Translations under genes and position numbers: made by a program
Source of the DNA: Przewalskia tangutica
Lineage: Eukaryota > Streptophyta > Magnoliopsida > Solanales > Solanaceae
Direction of reading: 5' to 3'
DNA length: 64,000 nt
Assembly: GCA_029844215.1 (NCBI GenBank)
Contig: CM056733.1
Coordinates: 49,055,142 to 49,119,141 of the forward strand
The notes under the pieces: model-generated
Told to the model about the DNA's origin: nothing
Database searches by the model: none
Seen by the model: only the letters and a program-made list of their open reading frames with translations
Part shown: in pieces, positions 11,374-22,639 of the stretch
Layout of the letters: each line of letters starts with the position of its first letter
Numbering within the stretch: the stretch's first letter is position 1

Positions 11374-11409
11374 GGAACATTCGGGACGAATGTTTCTAAG
11401 GAAGGAGAA
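11374..11409 (+). other. Pre-PPT hairpin and polypurine tract (element B)
   Basis: Inverted repeat AACATTCG and CGAATGTT around a GGA loop (11374-11396), then purine run AAGGAAGGAGAA (11398-11409) ending at the LTR start. The hairpin recurs beside the polypurine tract in nearly all copies. Confidence 0.75.
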
Positions 11410-12085
11410 TGTTATACCCGTAGTTGCAGGGTATGTATGTGAGGACGTGCGTGCGAAGTACAGCGAAATTTTGAAAAGAAAGAAAGATGTGAGTTTTCAC
11501 GGAAAAGTTTCTGTTATTTGTGAAGAAAAGGTTCGTTAATGGGAATTGGATTCCCATTTGGTATTTGGACTTCATAGATTATATTAGAATTTTGAGATTT
11601 TAATTTGGAAATGGTCACGTGGGCCCACGAGAAATTCTGGTTTGTGGGGCCGCTTTGTTTTGAGATTCCGGTATTTTGGATATTTTCGAAGACGGAATAT
11701 TCTGGCGAATTGGGGCGACACGTGTCACCCCATGTGGCACCTCGGCGAAGTTACCTTTGTGCACAACACCCGGTTAGAGTCGTGTTTAGACGAAAAGGTT
11801 TGCGGAAATTGGGAGGGGAAAATTCCGGCTATGTGGGTTTGTATTTTTTCGGCTTTTTGCGAGAGACGAAACATTTTGGTCCAAAGGGCGGGTGACAGGT
11901 GTCACCTCACATCGAAGCTAGGTGGGCGGGACTTGGACGATTGGGGTGTCCAGTGGGTAGATATTTTTGGTAGATATTTGTGAGGGTTTTAAGGAGTAGG
12001 GACTAGGGGGCACTTGGGCATATCTTGGCCTTACACTTGTGTAGCACTTGGCTAGATCTTGGCCATTGGTTGGCCTTTGGCTTTG

Positions 12086-12095
12086 CTATAAATAC
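12086..12095 (+). promoter_or_regulatory. LTR TATA box (middle B/D LTR)
   Basis: CTATAAATAC about 675 nt into the LTR, followed by pyrimidine-rich sequence. Same position and context as in the other LTRs. Confidence 0.7.
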
Positions 12096-13999
12096 CCTCC
12101 CTGTTGAAGACTTCATCATCCAAATGTGTTCTAAGTCTTGCAATCCTTCCCTCTCTTCTTGTTGCTCTCGCCTAAGCCTTCTCCCCCTTGGGTGGCCTTG
12201 TGGCGAGCCTCCCTCCCTTTGTGGTGCCTTGGCCGTGGGTACCCCACTGCCTAGTTGTTTTCGTATAATACCCCTTGTTGTGGTATAGAAATACTCCTAG
12301 TATTGTTATAATGCCCAAAATACCTTAGCCTTGTACCTTGTAGTATTCCAAAGATACCTCTTTACGTAGAGTCCGGAAATACTACCTTTTGTCCTTTTTA
12401 GTCTCAAACCGAAACCCTAAGGAAATCTTCATAGTTGGTTGAAGTATTTGAGTAGAAGTTGGTTAGAACTTCTAAGGGTTGTTTGGAGTGGTTTGGAGCG
12501 CACGGAGTGGAGCTAAACCTTGCTCAGGATCGACATTATAACTTGGATAATTTTGGGCTTATCGAGGTAATTATCTTGTCCCTCTATTGTAATTGGAAAT
12601 TACATGTTTGTTAGGATATATAGTTGAAGTATACTATATATGGAACTATACTTAGTATTCGGCAATGTCTTTTGACTTAAGCCTGAAGAATAAAGAACTG
12701 AACTGAACTGTATTTACATAGGACTGTATTGCAGTAGACTTGTGTAGAATTGTACACGTCCGGTTAGACGTGTAAACCCCCCCCCTGGTTGGCTTGGTAG
12801 CCGGCCTCGATAGAGGAGGAGATTTACGCTGTTGCGGGGGGGGGAGGTGCTGCCGAATTTTCTATAGAAAGATAGAAACTTGTGTTTTGGGGTTAATAGA
12901 CGTTTGTGACCTTTATAGGTGAAAGTACTAAGAGTAGCGTATTCTACTCGAGGAGTGGAAAGGGCTAGCAAGGTTGTAGTACTTGGAGCATTTTGCTTAT
13001 TGTCGATAAATCGTCGCGAGGTATGTGAACCTCTTCCTATCTCTTCTAGCATGATATGTGTGAACTATGTAGTACGGTAGACGTACATGTGTTAACTGTG
13101 TTTGATTGTTTTTAAAACATAAAGTGTTATAACGGCTTTATGGGAAGTTGGTTATAACAGCTTTATGTAGGTAAGAAAATGGTTTTACTGATGTTAGAAG
13201 TTAAGAGACTTGATCTTATAAGATAAGAGACTTAACTTATTTGTTTTAATGAGGATGTTTGTGTGAAACCTCATTCGTGAGTAATGAGTACTTGGTTTTT
13301 TTAAAGGGATAATGTTTTACTGATTTCGGGAATCAGAATGTGTATCGACAGACCACTGCAGCGTTAATAAAGGAAAATGTATTGAATAATGATGTGTTGT
13401 ATTAAAACCAGTAGAAACCTCCATCTGCATAGAAGCTAAGATGAGACAAAATGATATTACATTTTCTAGATCATGGCTGCTGTAATAAGATCGTTATAAA
13501 CAAGAATAAACTACTCACGTATATGTCATATGTTACTCAATTGTTCTAAAAAGGAATCAAGTGATTAAGTTTGGGAACTATGAAACCATTTGAAAAATGA
13601 GAAGCTTGAGTAATTGAAACTAGGCAAGCGGAACTTAGGAAAAGAATGTTGTTACTTGGTTTTGAAAAGGAAGGTGGGTTGGTCATTCTAATACTACGGG
13701 TATCGGGTGACTCTTATAAAAGAAATGGATCTCTTTTAAAAGAACTTAACGTATGTAGTACTTTGGGGTTAAAAACCCGGACTTTGGCATAAAATGAAAG
13801 TACTTTGAGTTGTGTGAAACTTGCCTATGCTTGTTGTTGTGAAACTTGCCTATGCTTGTGATGATAGCCTTTATTGTACAAGCGTTGTGTTTCTGTGTTA
13901 CCGCGTCTCGATAGAGTCGGTTGGTAGTTGAGAACTTACTTGGATGTCTTGCGTGTGACGGAGAAATTCCGCAGTGCGTTCGTTGATAATATTATTGTT

Positions 14000-14280
14000 G
14001 TTAATCGCTTTGGACATCGACACGATCGTAGCGCAGCGGGTATGCTTCCATTTTGGTTAAGGTCTTGTGGTTAATCGCTTTGGATATCTTGACACGATGC
14101 GTGGCGCACGGGTATGTTTCCATTTCGATTATCGCCTTGTGATTTCCTTTTTGGACATACTGACACGATGCGTAGCGCACGGGTATGCGTCCATTTGGAA
14201 AGTTGTCTTATTGTTTCCCTTTGGACATACTGACACGATGCGTAGCGCACGGGTATGCTTCCATTTGGATTGTTGTCTTG
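14000..14280 (+). repeat. M1 tandem repeats in the middle B/D LTR
   Basis: Four units with GACACGATGCGTAGCGCAC spaced by about 62-71 bp, as in the first B LTR. Confidence 0.75.
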
Positions 14281-15082
14281 TTGTTGAGGTCACATGGACA
14301 TGTCTACACCGATGCAGAATTCCGGGGGCATGTGGCCATGGGACATTGGTATTATTGTTGCATCATGGACATGTCTACACCGTCACGATTCCGGGCATGC
14401 GGCCATAATGCGAACTCGATTGATGTGGTGGGCGTGAGACCCATAGTTATATTGGAGTGATGATCGCTTTATGTTGTGAGCAGTAGTTTGGTTATCATAC
14501 ATGTCTCCGCTTTATATAGACTAGTATGATTTCATTTCTGATGTTATGCGATTTCACATACTTGGTACTGTTGTCTTGACCTCCTTCGGGGTGCGTTCAT
14601 GCCGCAGTGAGGTACATCGACCGTGGATCCTCGCCATAGGATCACGATTCAGCGCATTTGAAGCTCCGTTTCTCCGAGGCTTATCTTTTGGTAGGTGTTC
14701 CGAGTTGTAGGTTCTTGTACATTCGGGGTATGGCGGGGCCACTGTCCGTCATAGTCGTGTATATCTTAGAGGTGCAGTAATCTGTTGTGGCGGGGTTGTA
14801 AAAGGATTAAACTGTTCGTGTTTTATGTATATCAAGGCAAGCTGTTTTGGTTGGCCTGTTTATTTATTATATCTTTTGTTAAATGACTCATGTTTTATGT
14901 TCCGCTGATTTTCTCTGATGTATGTATCACTAGGGTGCCCGGGGTAAGGCACCAGTAACGGGCCCCGGAACGGGTCGTTACAAGGATATTTAGGATTGGT
15001 TTCTATTCTTCTCACTCTGAGATCGTGCCTTAGAGCTGTGTTGTAAGTTGGACCCTCTAACGTATTTCTTTCCCTTACCGTT

Positions 15083-15880
15083 ATGCCTCCACGTAGGGCA
15101 ACCCGGCCCAGGAGGGCAAGGCAGCCGAGGGAGCTGCGAGTAGAGTACAGAGGGTTACGTGGGCACAGGCCCAATCATCACCTGGGGTGGTGCTTCATTC
15201 GGGGAGTTTTGCGACGTCACTAGCCCCAGCAGAGTTTAGCACGGCGGCGATTCCTCTGCGGCCATGACATTTGAACCTTCGCGGCCACGGGGCGAGAGAA
15301 TATAGATTGCAAAGAGACGACCCTGTTACTAGCTATGGATTTGGCTACCAGAGAATATACCGATGTACCGCGAGTCTTGGTGAATATCTAAGAGAGGGTT
15401 GTGCAAGAGTAATTCTTCAGTTGGGCTTGAGCATGGCCTGTGTACGGGCTTATGCGCAGCAGGCCGAGAAGCGTAGAGATCGACGGGTTAACGGCGACGC
15501 AGGAGAGGGCGAGCGGCAAGGTCCTTTAGTAACTCTCGAGGCAAGTCGCCTCACCCAGATTAGATATGCACCTCGCCCGGTCAGAGTGGACTTCCACGGA
15601 TTTCGTGACATTCGGTATCGAGGAGTTGGTCGAGCTCGAGCTTAGGTTCCGATCACACGAAGGTTCCAAACATCCGATTCGCTTTTTCTCGGTGTTCACG
15701 ATGTGGGGCGCGTCATCTCGAGAATGTCGGCGTTTGGTTGGTACTTGTTGTACCTATGACCGTTAGGGTCTGATGTCGAAAGAGTGTCCTTGCGGGAGGA
15801 ATTAGCCTTAATGATCGTTGGGTATTTTGTCATCTTCCTTAGCTATGCGCCTACAGGCGAGTTTGATTAGAACGACTAAG
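15083..15880 (+). pseudogene. gag: Shortened gag of element D, frameshifted
   Basis: ATG at 15083 starts an MPPRRATRP-type basic N-terminus. Much of the capsid domain is missing; the remaining part reads EYLREGCARVILQ then MACVRAYAQQAEKRRDRRVN (15390-15495). Near 15690-15800 is a degenerate zinc knuckle, ECRRLVGTCCTYDR, related to the better preserved one in element I. The end around 15850-15880 matches the C-terminus of the H gag. The leader before it (14983-15082) lacks the primer-binding site and leader hairpin because of a deletion at the LTR edge, so this copy could not prime its own minus strand. Confidence 0.65.
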
Positions 15881-16340
15881 GGGTGAAGCGAGAGATATAG
15901 ATATATCCTTAACCCTCTAGAGATCGGTATGTGTGATAAGGTGAGTATACCTTAAGTGCTATGTTCTGATAGCAGTGTGTTAGTAGTGATTAGAAATCAT
16001 GGTGGGTTAACCGAGTAAGATTTTGGGGGATAGAGAAGGTGTGAGCCTTAGAGTTTTATACGTAGAGACCTTAGAGGTAAGGCCATCTCGAGTATAGGTG
16101 TAGTGTTATGTTTGATCCTTATCAGAGTGCATAGTGCACGTGGGCTATGTTTGTGGGATAAGTCCCTGAGTAGCGTGATTTGAAAGAAGGTAGTCGAGCT
16201 AGGAAGACCGCTAGGTTTTCGTAACATGATTTGTGAAATTATTCCGGATCGGGGAGCTAGTGTTTTGCGCGATGCCGGGTAGGGTTGAGGCCATGTTGCG
16301 GGTCAACCCGCGGCATGTATGGTGGTGGGGTCAGTTTGTG
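15881..16340 (+). other. Conserved non-coding spacer (element D)
   Basis: Starts near ATATATCCTTAACCCTCTAG, runs through TTAGAGGTAAGGCCATCTCG and ends with the perfect palindrome GCGGGTCAACCCGC (16298-16311). It is clearly similar to 56447-56940 and 59571-60030. A 76-codon open frame at 16233-16463 exists in D and a similar one in H, but this can be explained by nucleotide similarity alone. Confidence 0.65.
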
Positions 16341-16763
16341 GTGGTCCCGCCTTGCGGTAGGGTCACGAGGGTGTTAGGCCCAAGTTTAGTTAACCAGCGT
16401 ACGAATTCGTGGATGCATTCGACCAATAGTCGGGCCGAGGAGGTCAGCCGTCTTGTCTTCTAGCAAAGACCGTTTACTCGGCAGTGTTGATTTATCAGAA
16501 AGGTTGTAAGGCTGCACGAGGTGCCTACCTTCACCTTATGTCAGACAGTGGAGCCCAGGTTGCGGCTGTTTCTTTTCTGGAGGTTTTACCAGGAAAGGTT
16601 AGGAACTCAAGTAAGTCTCAGAATCACATTCGCCCTCGGGCCAGTGTTTGGATTTCAGGGATAGTTGCGAGAATTGTTGTCTCCTGTTAAAGGAGTGTTT
16701 AAGCTACCATTTCAGTGTTCGGATGTCGCCTTATGAAGCCTTGTAGGGGCGGATGTGTGAGTC
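16341..16763 (+). pseudogene. Integrase core fragment (element D, left part)
   Basis: Begins near the VLGPSLVNQRT-encoding block and includes frames equivalent to YARCYI-KVVRLHEVP and the following core region, up to sequence matching RMSPYEA of element I. It is cut at 16763 by element C and resumes at 26342. Protease, RT and RNase H are absent. Confidence 0.55.
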
Positions 16764-17971
16764 TGTCACGACCCATTCCGGGGCCCGTGACTGGTGCCTT
16801 ACCGGGGCACCCAAGTAGTCATACATCAGAGTAATCAGCGGAAATATAAAACAAGACATGAAACAATTTATAAAATAAGACACAGTTTATGTGAACAAAC
16901 GTCGCCTTTCGGCATATATATATAAACAGGGTTTAGCAGTTACATCCGACACTGTACAACATGACTACAGACCTCTAAGGAAATATACAACTATGGCGGG
17001 ACAGGGCCCCGCCATACCTATCGTACAAACTATCTACAATACAGGGAGATCATACCAAAAAGTAGAGCCTCCGGAGAAGATGGAGCTCCTGACACCAATG
17101 CAAAGAGATCCTAAGGATGCGGATCTAGCACCTGCTTGCCCTTACCTGCGGCATGAACGCAGCCCCCCGAAGGAGGTCAGTACAACAGGTACTAAGTATG
17201 CGAAACTGTAAAGTACTTAAATGAAAACATATCATTTTAAAACCGGTTTACAAATATGTGTGAAACAACCGAGGAAACCGCGCGCGTAGTGCCACATCAC
17301 AAACAAGAGCAACAATAGGTAATCGTAATAGGTCTTGTCTAGGCCGCGAATGATCGAAAGCAGGCCACTCGCCCACATCATCATTCTACAAGCCTAATCA
17401 CGACTCCGAGTCCGCATAGGCCACTCACGTGGGCGCGTGAGGTATAACCCGCATCGAGGGTAGCTACTCCTCGGCATCGCCCCGACTCGTTGTCGCATGG
17501 CCACATAGACCGCGTGAGGCATAACCCGCATACTAACTCGGAACTCGTAGCTCGCATAGGCCCCTCGGACCGCATGAGGTATTCTCGAATCATGGTCCTG
17601 CATCGCCGAGTCTACCCGCGTCGGAGGCGACTTAACCTCGGTATCATCTCAAGGTGAGTGATAGTACACTAACATAACAACTTATCTTTAAACAACATAA
17701 GCACAACAAGGATACTCTCTTATACAAACGTTACAAGATACTAACACATAGCATCATATCATGTCTACTTATCAAACCATCTTATTATTCTTTTCACAAT
17801 TCAACATAAGTCCGTTATAAACACATAGGCAAACTTGTTTCTTTTATCAATCTTAAGTGGTTATACTTAACTTCCCTAAAGCTAGTATAACTCTTAAGCT
17901 TCGCTTTAAAAACCGATTAGTTCTCTTACATTAAAAATGATTCAAGATTCTTATGAAATGCTTTGGATCTT

Positions 17972-18050
17972 TATTATTCGAGCTTAAGCGTGAGGCATTG
18001 CCGTAAGTGTTATTCGAGCTTAAGCGTGAGGCATTGCCGTAAGTATTATT
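17972..18050 (-). repeat. 36-38 bp tandem repeat in C LTR
   Basis: Two units built on TTATTCGAGCTTAAGCGTGA followed by GGCATTGCCGTAAG. Two units are at 25184-25255 in the other C LTR and four at 41433-41580 in F. Confidence 0.75.
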
Positions 18051-18754
18051 CGATTAACACGTATGCGTCTGCCGTACTATATATATTGTAAAATATCATG
18101 CTTGAAGAATCACATACCTTACCGTGAAAACCGCTGCCAAGTTGAATATGTCGCGCGAAGAATCAGCCTATAATAGTCGAACCGTCTAACAACGTTCGCA
18201 CTACTTTATGTGATTCTAAGCAGAGGGTTCTATATCCTACGGACAATTGGGCGTCTTCCCTACGGTGAGCTACTCAAGTCTCTGTGAAAGCGGTCCCATG
18301 TAAATGCAGTTTGATTATTCTTCTAAGTATTTAATACTTATTCTAATACTACAACATGAAGTATTCTCTTATTCAAAAGAGGGTTAGGATTTGTTACCTC
18401 AAGAAGCCCAATAATATCCTAGATAAAGTCGCACTGAGCAAGGTTTAGCTCTAAGTTGTATGCGCTCAGGTAGCTCAGAAACCTTAGAAGTTCTTCACAA
18501 CTTCTACTAAGGACTAAGGGATTTGGGCTAGGTATTTTGGGCATTATAACAATACTAGAAGACAACTTTTCTACCAAGGGAGGGTAGTGTTTGGCTAGGG
18601 GGGGTATTCGGCCAAGGCTTCTAAAAAGGGGGGGGGGGTATTCGGCCAAGGCTTCTAAAAAGGGGGGGGAGTGAGGCTTAGGACGATGGCTCACAAGGGG
18701 GGAAGGAGGATTTAGACTTGGAAATTTGTGATGAATAAGTCTTCAAAGAGAGGG

Positions 18755-18765
18755 GTATTTATAGG
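18755..18765 (-). promoter_or_regulatory. LTR TATA box (C 3' LTR)
   Basis: Minus strand reads CCTATAAATACC, about 410 nt into the LTR; the equivalent in the C 5' LTR is at 25928-25938. Confidence 0.65.
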
Positions 18766-19174
18766 CTAAGACATGGCCAACCAATGGCCAAGATCAAGCC
18801 AAGTGGGGGCAAGTGGAGGGCAAGATTTGCCCAAGTGCCCCTAACCTACTCCTCAAATCACTCCACAAACAAAGGTCCATGTTCTAAGCCCCAAAAGCCT
18901 CTCAACCGCCCAAGGCAAAAGGCCACTTGGCCGTCCACTTGAGGGTGACAAGTGTCACCCTCTCGTTGGTCAAAAAGGGTTCCGTCGCTCGGAAAAATCC
19001 GCAAAAATTAGAAATGACATAGCGGAATTTACCTACGCGAGTCGTGTAAAACGTTTCGCCGGAAACGATTCCTTGTGTGGGTTGTGCCCAAAAACGTCCT
19101 AGGAAAAAACTTTTAAGGCTACACTTTTCTACGTACGTCCTCACGAACATACTCCAGAAATACTGGGTATAACA

Positions 19175-19212
19175 ATGGCACCTCCTTAGAAACATTCTTC
19201 ACGAATGTTCCT
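19175..19212 (-). other. Polypurine tract and pre-PPT hairpin (element C)
   Basis: The purine tract beside the LTR is atypical (minus AAGGAGGTGCCAT) compared with AAGGAGGGGAGAA elsewhere. The hairpin (19190-19212) has arms AACATTC and GAATGTT, so it is conserved in the pol-bearing element too. Confidence 0.6.
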
Positions 19213-19310
19213 ACCCAAGACGATTATCGAAAGGTTCTTCATAACTTAAACGATTTGCAAATGCCACACGACCACGAGAACAATACTTAGGCATAACCGA
19301 TAATGAAGAT

Positions 19311-19520
19311 TTACAAGTAGGAAAGTGAATTACCTGGAGGTGTGGGAAATAGGTGAGGATACTTCTGTCTCATGTCCTCCTCAGCTTCCCACGTCATCTC
19401 CTCCCTGAGCTCGTTCCGCCACAAGACTTTGACGGAAGCCACGTCCTTCGTCCGCAGACGCCTAACCTGACGATCGATTATCGCTATGGGAATCTCCTCA
19501 TACGATAACCCCTCGGTCAC
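19311..19520 (-). pseudogene. Chromodomain at the pol C-terminus (element C)
   Basis: An uninterrupted 69-codon stretch with LSYEEIPIAIIDRQVRRLR, then DVASVKVLWRNE, then TWEAEEDMRQKYPHLF: the fold and aromatic/acidic positions of a chromovirus chromodomain that ends the polyprotein. Such domains direct integration toward heterochromatin marks. The match is to the Tekay/Del lineage. The segment is open in itself but separated from the integrase by frame changes, so it is called part of a broken pol. Confidence 0.85.
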
Positions 19521-19559
19521 CTGGACATCGTCAATCGGGTGTACCCTAGATGGATCCGA

Positions 19560-20660
19560 TACATCTCCTCGGCGTAGATACGTGAAAAAGCGGATCTTGC
19601 CTCCAGATCGGACGGCAGATCCAACTCATAGGCAACCTTGCCTACCTGCGGACAATCAAACGGCCCAATGTACCTTGGTGAGTTTCCTTCTTCCCGAATC
19701 GCATCACACCGCCATGGGTGACACCTTTAGGAAAACCCAATCATGAACCTCGAACTCAAGATGCCGACGACGATGATCTGCATACGACTTCTGTCGACTC
19801 TGAGCTGTCAATAGCCGCTCTCGGATAAGCTTTACCTTATCCACTGCCTGCTGCACCAAATCTGGTCCCACTAGCTGCACCTCCCACATCGAACCAACCT
19901 ATAGGCGATCTGCACTTCCTCCATACAAGGCCTCATAAGGCGCCATCGAATCTTGGAGTGGTAGCTATTATTATACGCGAACTCAACTAGAGGCAAATGA
20001 TCCTCCCAACTACCATGAAGTCAATAACACGGGCTCGCAGATATCCTCGCAGTCCGATAGTGCGCTCTGCTGTCCGTCTGCGTGGATGAAATGCGATTTT
20101 CGAGCTCACTGCGTCCCTAAACCCCTCTGGAAGGACCTCGAAGTTAGCGTAACCGGGCTCTCATGCGATATGATCGAAGTAGGGACTCCATGCGATCGAC
20201 AATCTCTCGGATGTAAAGTCCGCATAATCCTCAGAAAAAGTCGTCCGACGGGAAGAAAGTGGGATGATTTCGTCGACTGCCGACGATAACCCATATAGAA
20301 TCATGTCTCCTCCGAGTGCGAGGTAATCACGTGATGAAGTCCATGTTGATTACCTCCCACTTCCGGTCGGGATCTCGATAAATCGTAACAAACCACGGGC
20401 CTCGGTGCTCTACCTTCACTGCGACAACACGGGCATTGAGCTACGAACTCGCAACGTCCTCTTCAAGCCATCCCACCAATACACGATCTAAGGTCGTGGT
20501 ACATCTTGGTCGACCGGATGGATAGAGTAACGCTGCTGTGTGCTTCCCCAAGAACTCGCGAAGTCCGAAACATCCGGAACACACACCGCCCTCAAACCTT
20601 AGCACCCCATCAGGTGCTACCTCAAAAGGACCGCGCCTCACGAAGAGGCGTATCACGATA
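19560..20660 (-). pseudogene. Integrase of element C, frameshifted
   Basis: Integrase inserts cDNA into host DNA. In order on minus: an N-terminal region with GPFEVAPDGVLRFEGGVC (20590-20656) and an HHCC zinc-binding part at about 20440-20540, where PSGRP and the MYHDL-type frame are visible in two frames. Next is the catalytic core, with INMDFI (20334-20351), KSSHFLPV (20240-20270) and GVPTSIIS. A C-terminal region at 19704-19889 carries GPDLVQQAVDKVKLIRERLL and the HDWVFLKV GPF-adjacent motif. The stretch between is frameshifted several times, often at CAG-like triplets, so the D-D-E triad cannot be traced in one frame. Confidence 0.75.
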
Positions 20661-21115
20661 TCGAATCAAAGCCGATCCTCGAGCTGTTGCCTCTTCACCT
20701 CCTCGGCGATGGAAGACTCGGCAACCTCACGAACTCTAACCCCATCGCTATCGTAATCAATCAAGCGGACACCAAGGCTCGCTAATCGGTGCAAATCACG
20801 AACCATGTCCTTCTCTCTGCGCACATCCGATAGGCTCCCCATCGACCTACGACTAAGAGCATCCGCCACAACATTGGCCTTCCCCGGTGGTACAGATATC
20901 AACATCGTAATCCTTAAGCAACTCTAACCACCGTCTGCCGTAAGTTCGGCTCCTCTGGTGAAGATATCTTTGGAGGCTCTTGTGGTCTGTATAAATATCC
21001 ACGTGAACCCCATACAAATAGTGCCTCCGGATCTTCAAAGCGTGAATCACGGCTGCCAACTCCAAATCATGGGTGGGGTAGTTCCTCTCGTGTTTCTTGG
21101 TGTCGGGATGCATAT
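20661..21115 (-). pseudogene. RNase H of element C
   Basis: RNase H removes the RNA strand during reverse transcription. 20853-21113 encodes KKHERNYPTHDLELAAVIHA, then RRHYLYGVHVDIYTDHKSLQ, with the catalytic aspartate of the TDHKSL motif, then RRWLELLKDYDVDI. One frame change leads into 20666-20905, PPGKANVVADALSRRS, the usual junction to the integrase. Order and spacing match Ty3/gypsy pol. Confidence 0.85.
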
Positions 21116-22210
21116 GCTATAACTCGCCATCTGCATCAACACACATCAACCGATGCCGACGCATCACAATACACAACATAACCGTCGGAAGAGTAAGAAC
21201 GGGGCGGTCGTCGGTCTCTCTTTCAAAGAATCGAAACCCCGCCACAAGCATCACCATCGAACTTGGCCTTACGAGTCGGCTAGTCAATGGTGCGTAGATA
21301 AAGCAAACTTCTCCACGAACCGCCGATAATAACTCGCAAGGCCGTAAAGCTGCGAACCTCGCCGGAGTAGTAGGTCTCGCCAAGTCACGCCTCGATCTTG
21401 GCGTATCCACTGAATGCCATCACCGACAATATGCCCAAGAAACGCCATCAAGTCAACCAAAACTCACATTTGGAAAACTTGGCGTAATCGCTGGTCTGGA
21501 GAAGCTATCGACGATCCTCAAATGCTCGCGTGCTCGCTCTGGCGAGAATAAACCAAGATATCATCAATGAACACTATCACAAACGTGTCCAAAATGGTTT
21601 GAACACTCGGTTCATCAAATCCATGAATACCGCCGAGCATTGGTCAACCCAAAAGACATGACCACGAACTCATAATGCGTCTGGTCCGAATGCGATCCTA
21701 GGGACATCCACCTCTCGACACGAACGATGATAGCGATCGCGGTCAATCTTGGAGAAACATCTCGCGCTGCAATCGGTCGAACAAGTCATCAATCACAGGA
21801 AGGGTATCGTTCTTAATGGTCACCTTGTTCACCGTAGTCAACACACATGCGCGGCGTCGTCCCTTCTTCTTAACAATACCGCGCCCCGGGAGAAACACTA
21901 GGTCCTGATAAAACCCTTCTCCAAAGAAATCCTCACTGGTATTTCAACTCCTCAACTCGGCGGTGCCATTCGTATGGCGGAATGGAAATAGGCGAGTATC
22001 CGCAACACATCTATACAAAACTCAATCTCCTCTCGTGAGGATACGGAAGGTCATCCGAAACACGTCGGGAACTCGACTCTTCGAATCGATCAAAATCTGG
22101 TACCGCAGCCGATTATCAAACACCCGAACGAGATGGTAGATATACCCTTCTGCACCATCTTCCTAGCCTTGAGGTAGGAAATAAACCTACCACCGGCGTC
22201 TGGTGCTCCC
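21116..22210 (-). pseudogene. Reverse transcriptase of element C
   Basis: The catalytic box FIDDILVYS is encoded at 21546-21571 on the minus strand, with both aspartates. About 60 nt upstream, 21600-21670 encodes HYEFVVMSFGLTNAPAVFMD and MNRVF, the palm/primer-grip region of Ty3/gypsy RT. Outside these islands the frame shifts repeatedly. Conserved motifs intact between frameshifts fit either a young element or an element whose consensus sequence is faulty. Confidence 0.8.
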
Positions 22211-22530
22211 ACTCAACAACCGCTCGCAGAGCGGAACCGTACTACTCTCTCTGCGGTCTACATTGGCGTAGCAGAAGCTAGCCAATCCATCCCCATAATC
22301 ACGTCGAAGTCAATCATCTCCAACTCTATCAAGTCGGCTAGGGTCGGCGTAAATGGTCACAGACAAGCTCTATATACCCGCCGAGCTACCACCGAATCAC
22401 CCATGGCGTAGCTACCTCGAAAGGGTCTATGGACTCGTGCTCTATCCTATCCTTCTAGCAACAAGGGAGATATATGGGGCCAGTAGAACCGGATCTATCA
22501 AAGCATACACATCAAACCCGTAAGCGATAA
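22211..22530 (-). pseudogene. Protease and linker of element C
   Basis: About 22480-22510 (minus) encodes VYALIDP, matching the aspartic-protease active-site context D-(S/P)-G, with a frame change just after the aspartate. About 22275-22320 encodes LEMIDFDVIMGMDWLAS, the conserved stretch between protease and RT. This protease would cleave Gag-Pol. Confidence 0.7.
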
Positions 22531-22639
22531 GGTACATGGCGACATCGGTGAGGCCTCACGATCTGTCGGTGGACAGCATAAATGCGGTTACGAGGACGCT
22601 AGAATCGAGACGAGCGACCTCTGCCGCGACCTGGCGACC

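Larger units (their letters stand above)
11410..14982 (+). repeat. Middle LTR shared by B and D
   Basis: Complete 3.57-kb LTR from TGTTATACCCG to GTTACA. It contains, in order, a GACACGTGTCACC G-box palindrome near 11715, a TATA box, a C-rich leader, the polyC/polyG block near 12777-12845 and M1 tandem repeats at 14000-14280. The U5 double hairpin is at 14930-14981, with second-stem arms GTAACG (14955-14960) and CGTTAC (14976-14981). Confidence 0.9.
16764..19174 (-). repeat. 3' LTR of element C
   Basis: Minus-strand LTR, termini TGTCACGACCC (read on plus) and GGTATAACA. Shorter than most LTRs of the window (2.4 against 3.5-3.7 kb). Contains M3-type repeats near 17395-17600, a two-unit tandem repeat, a duplicated G-rich block near 18600-18670 and a TATA box. 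Confidence 0.9.
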
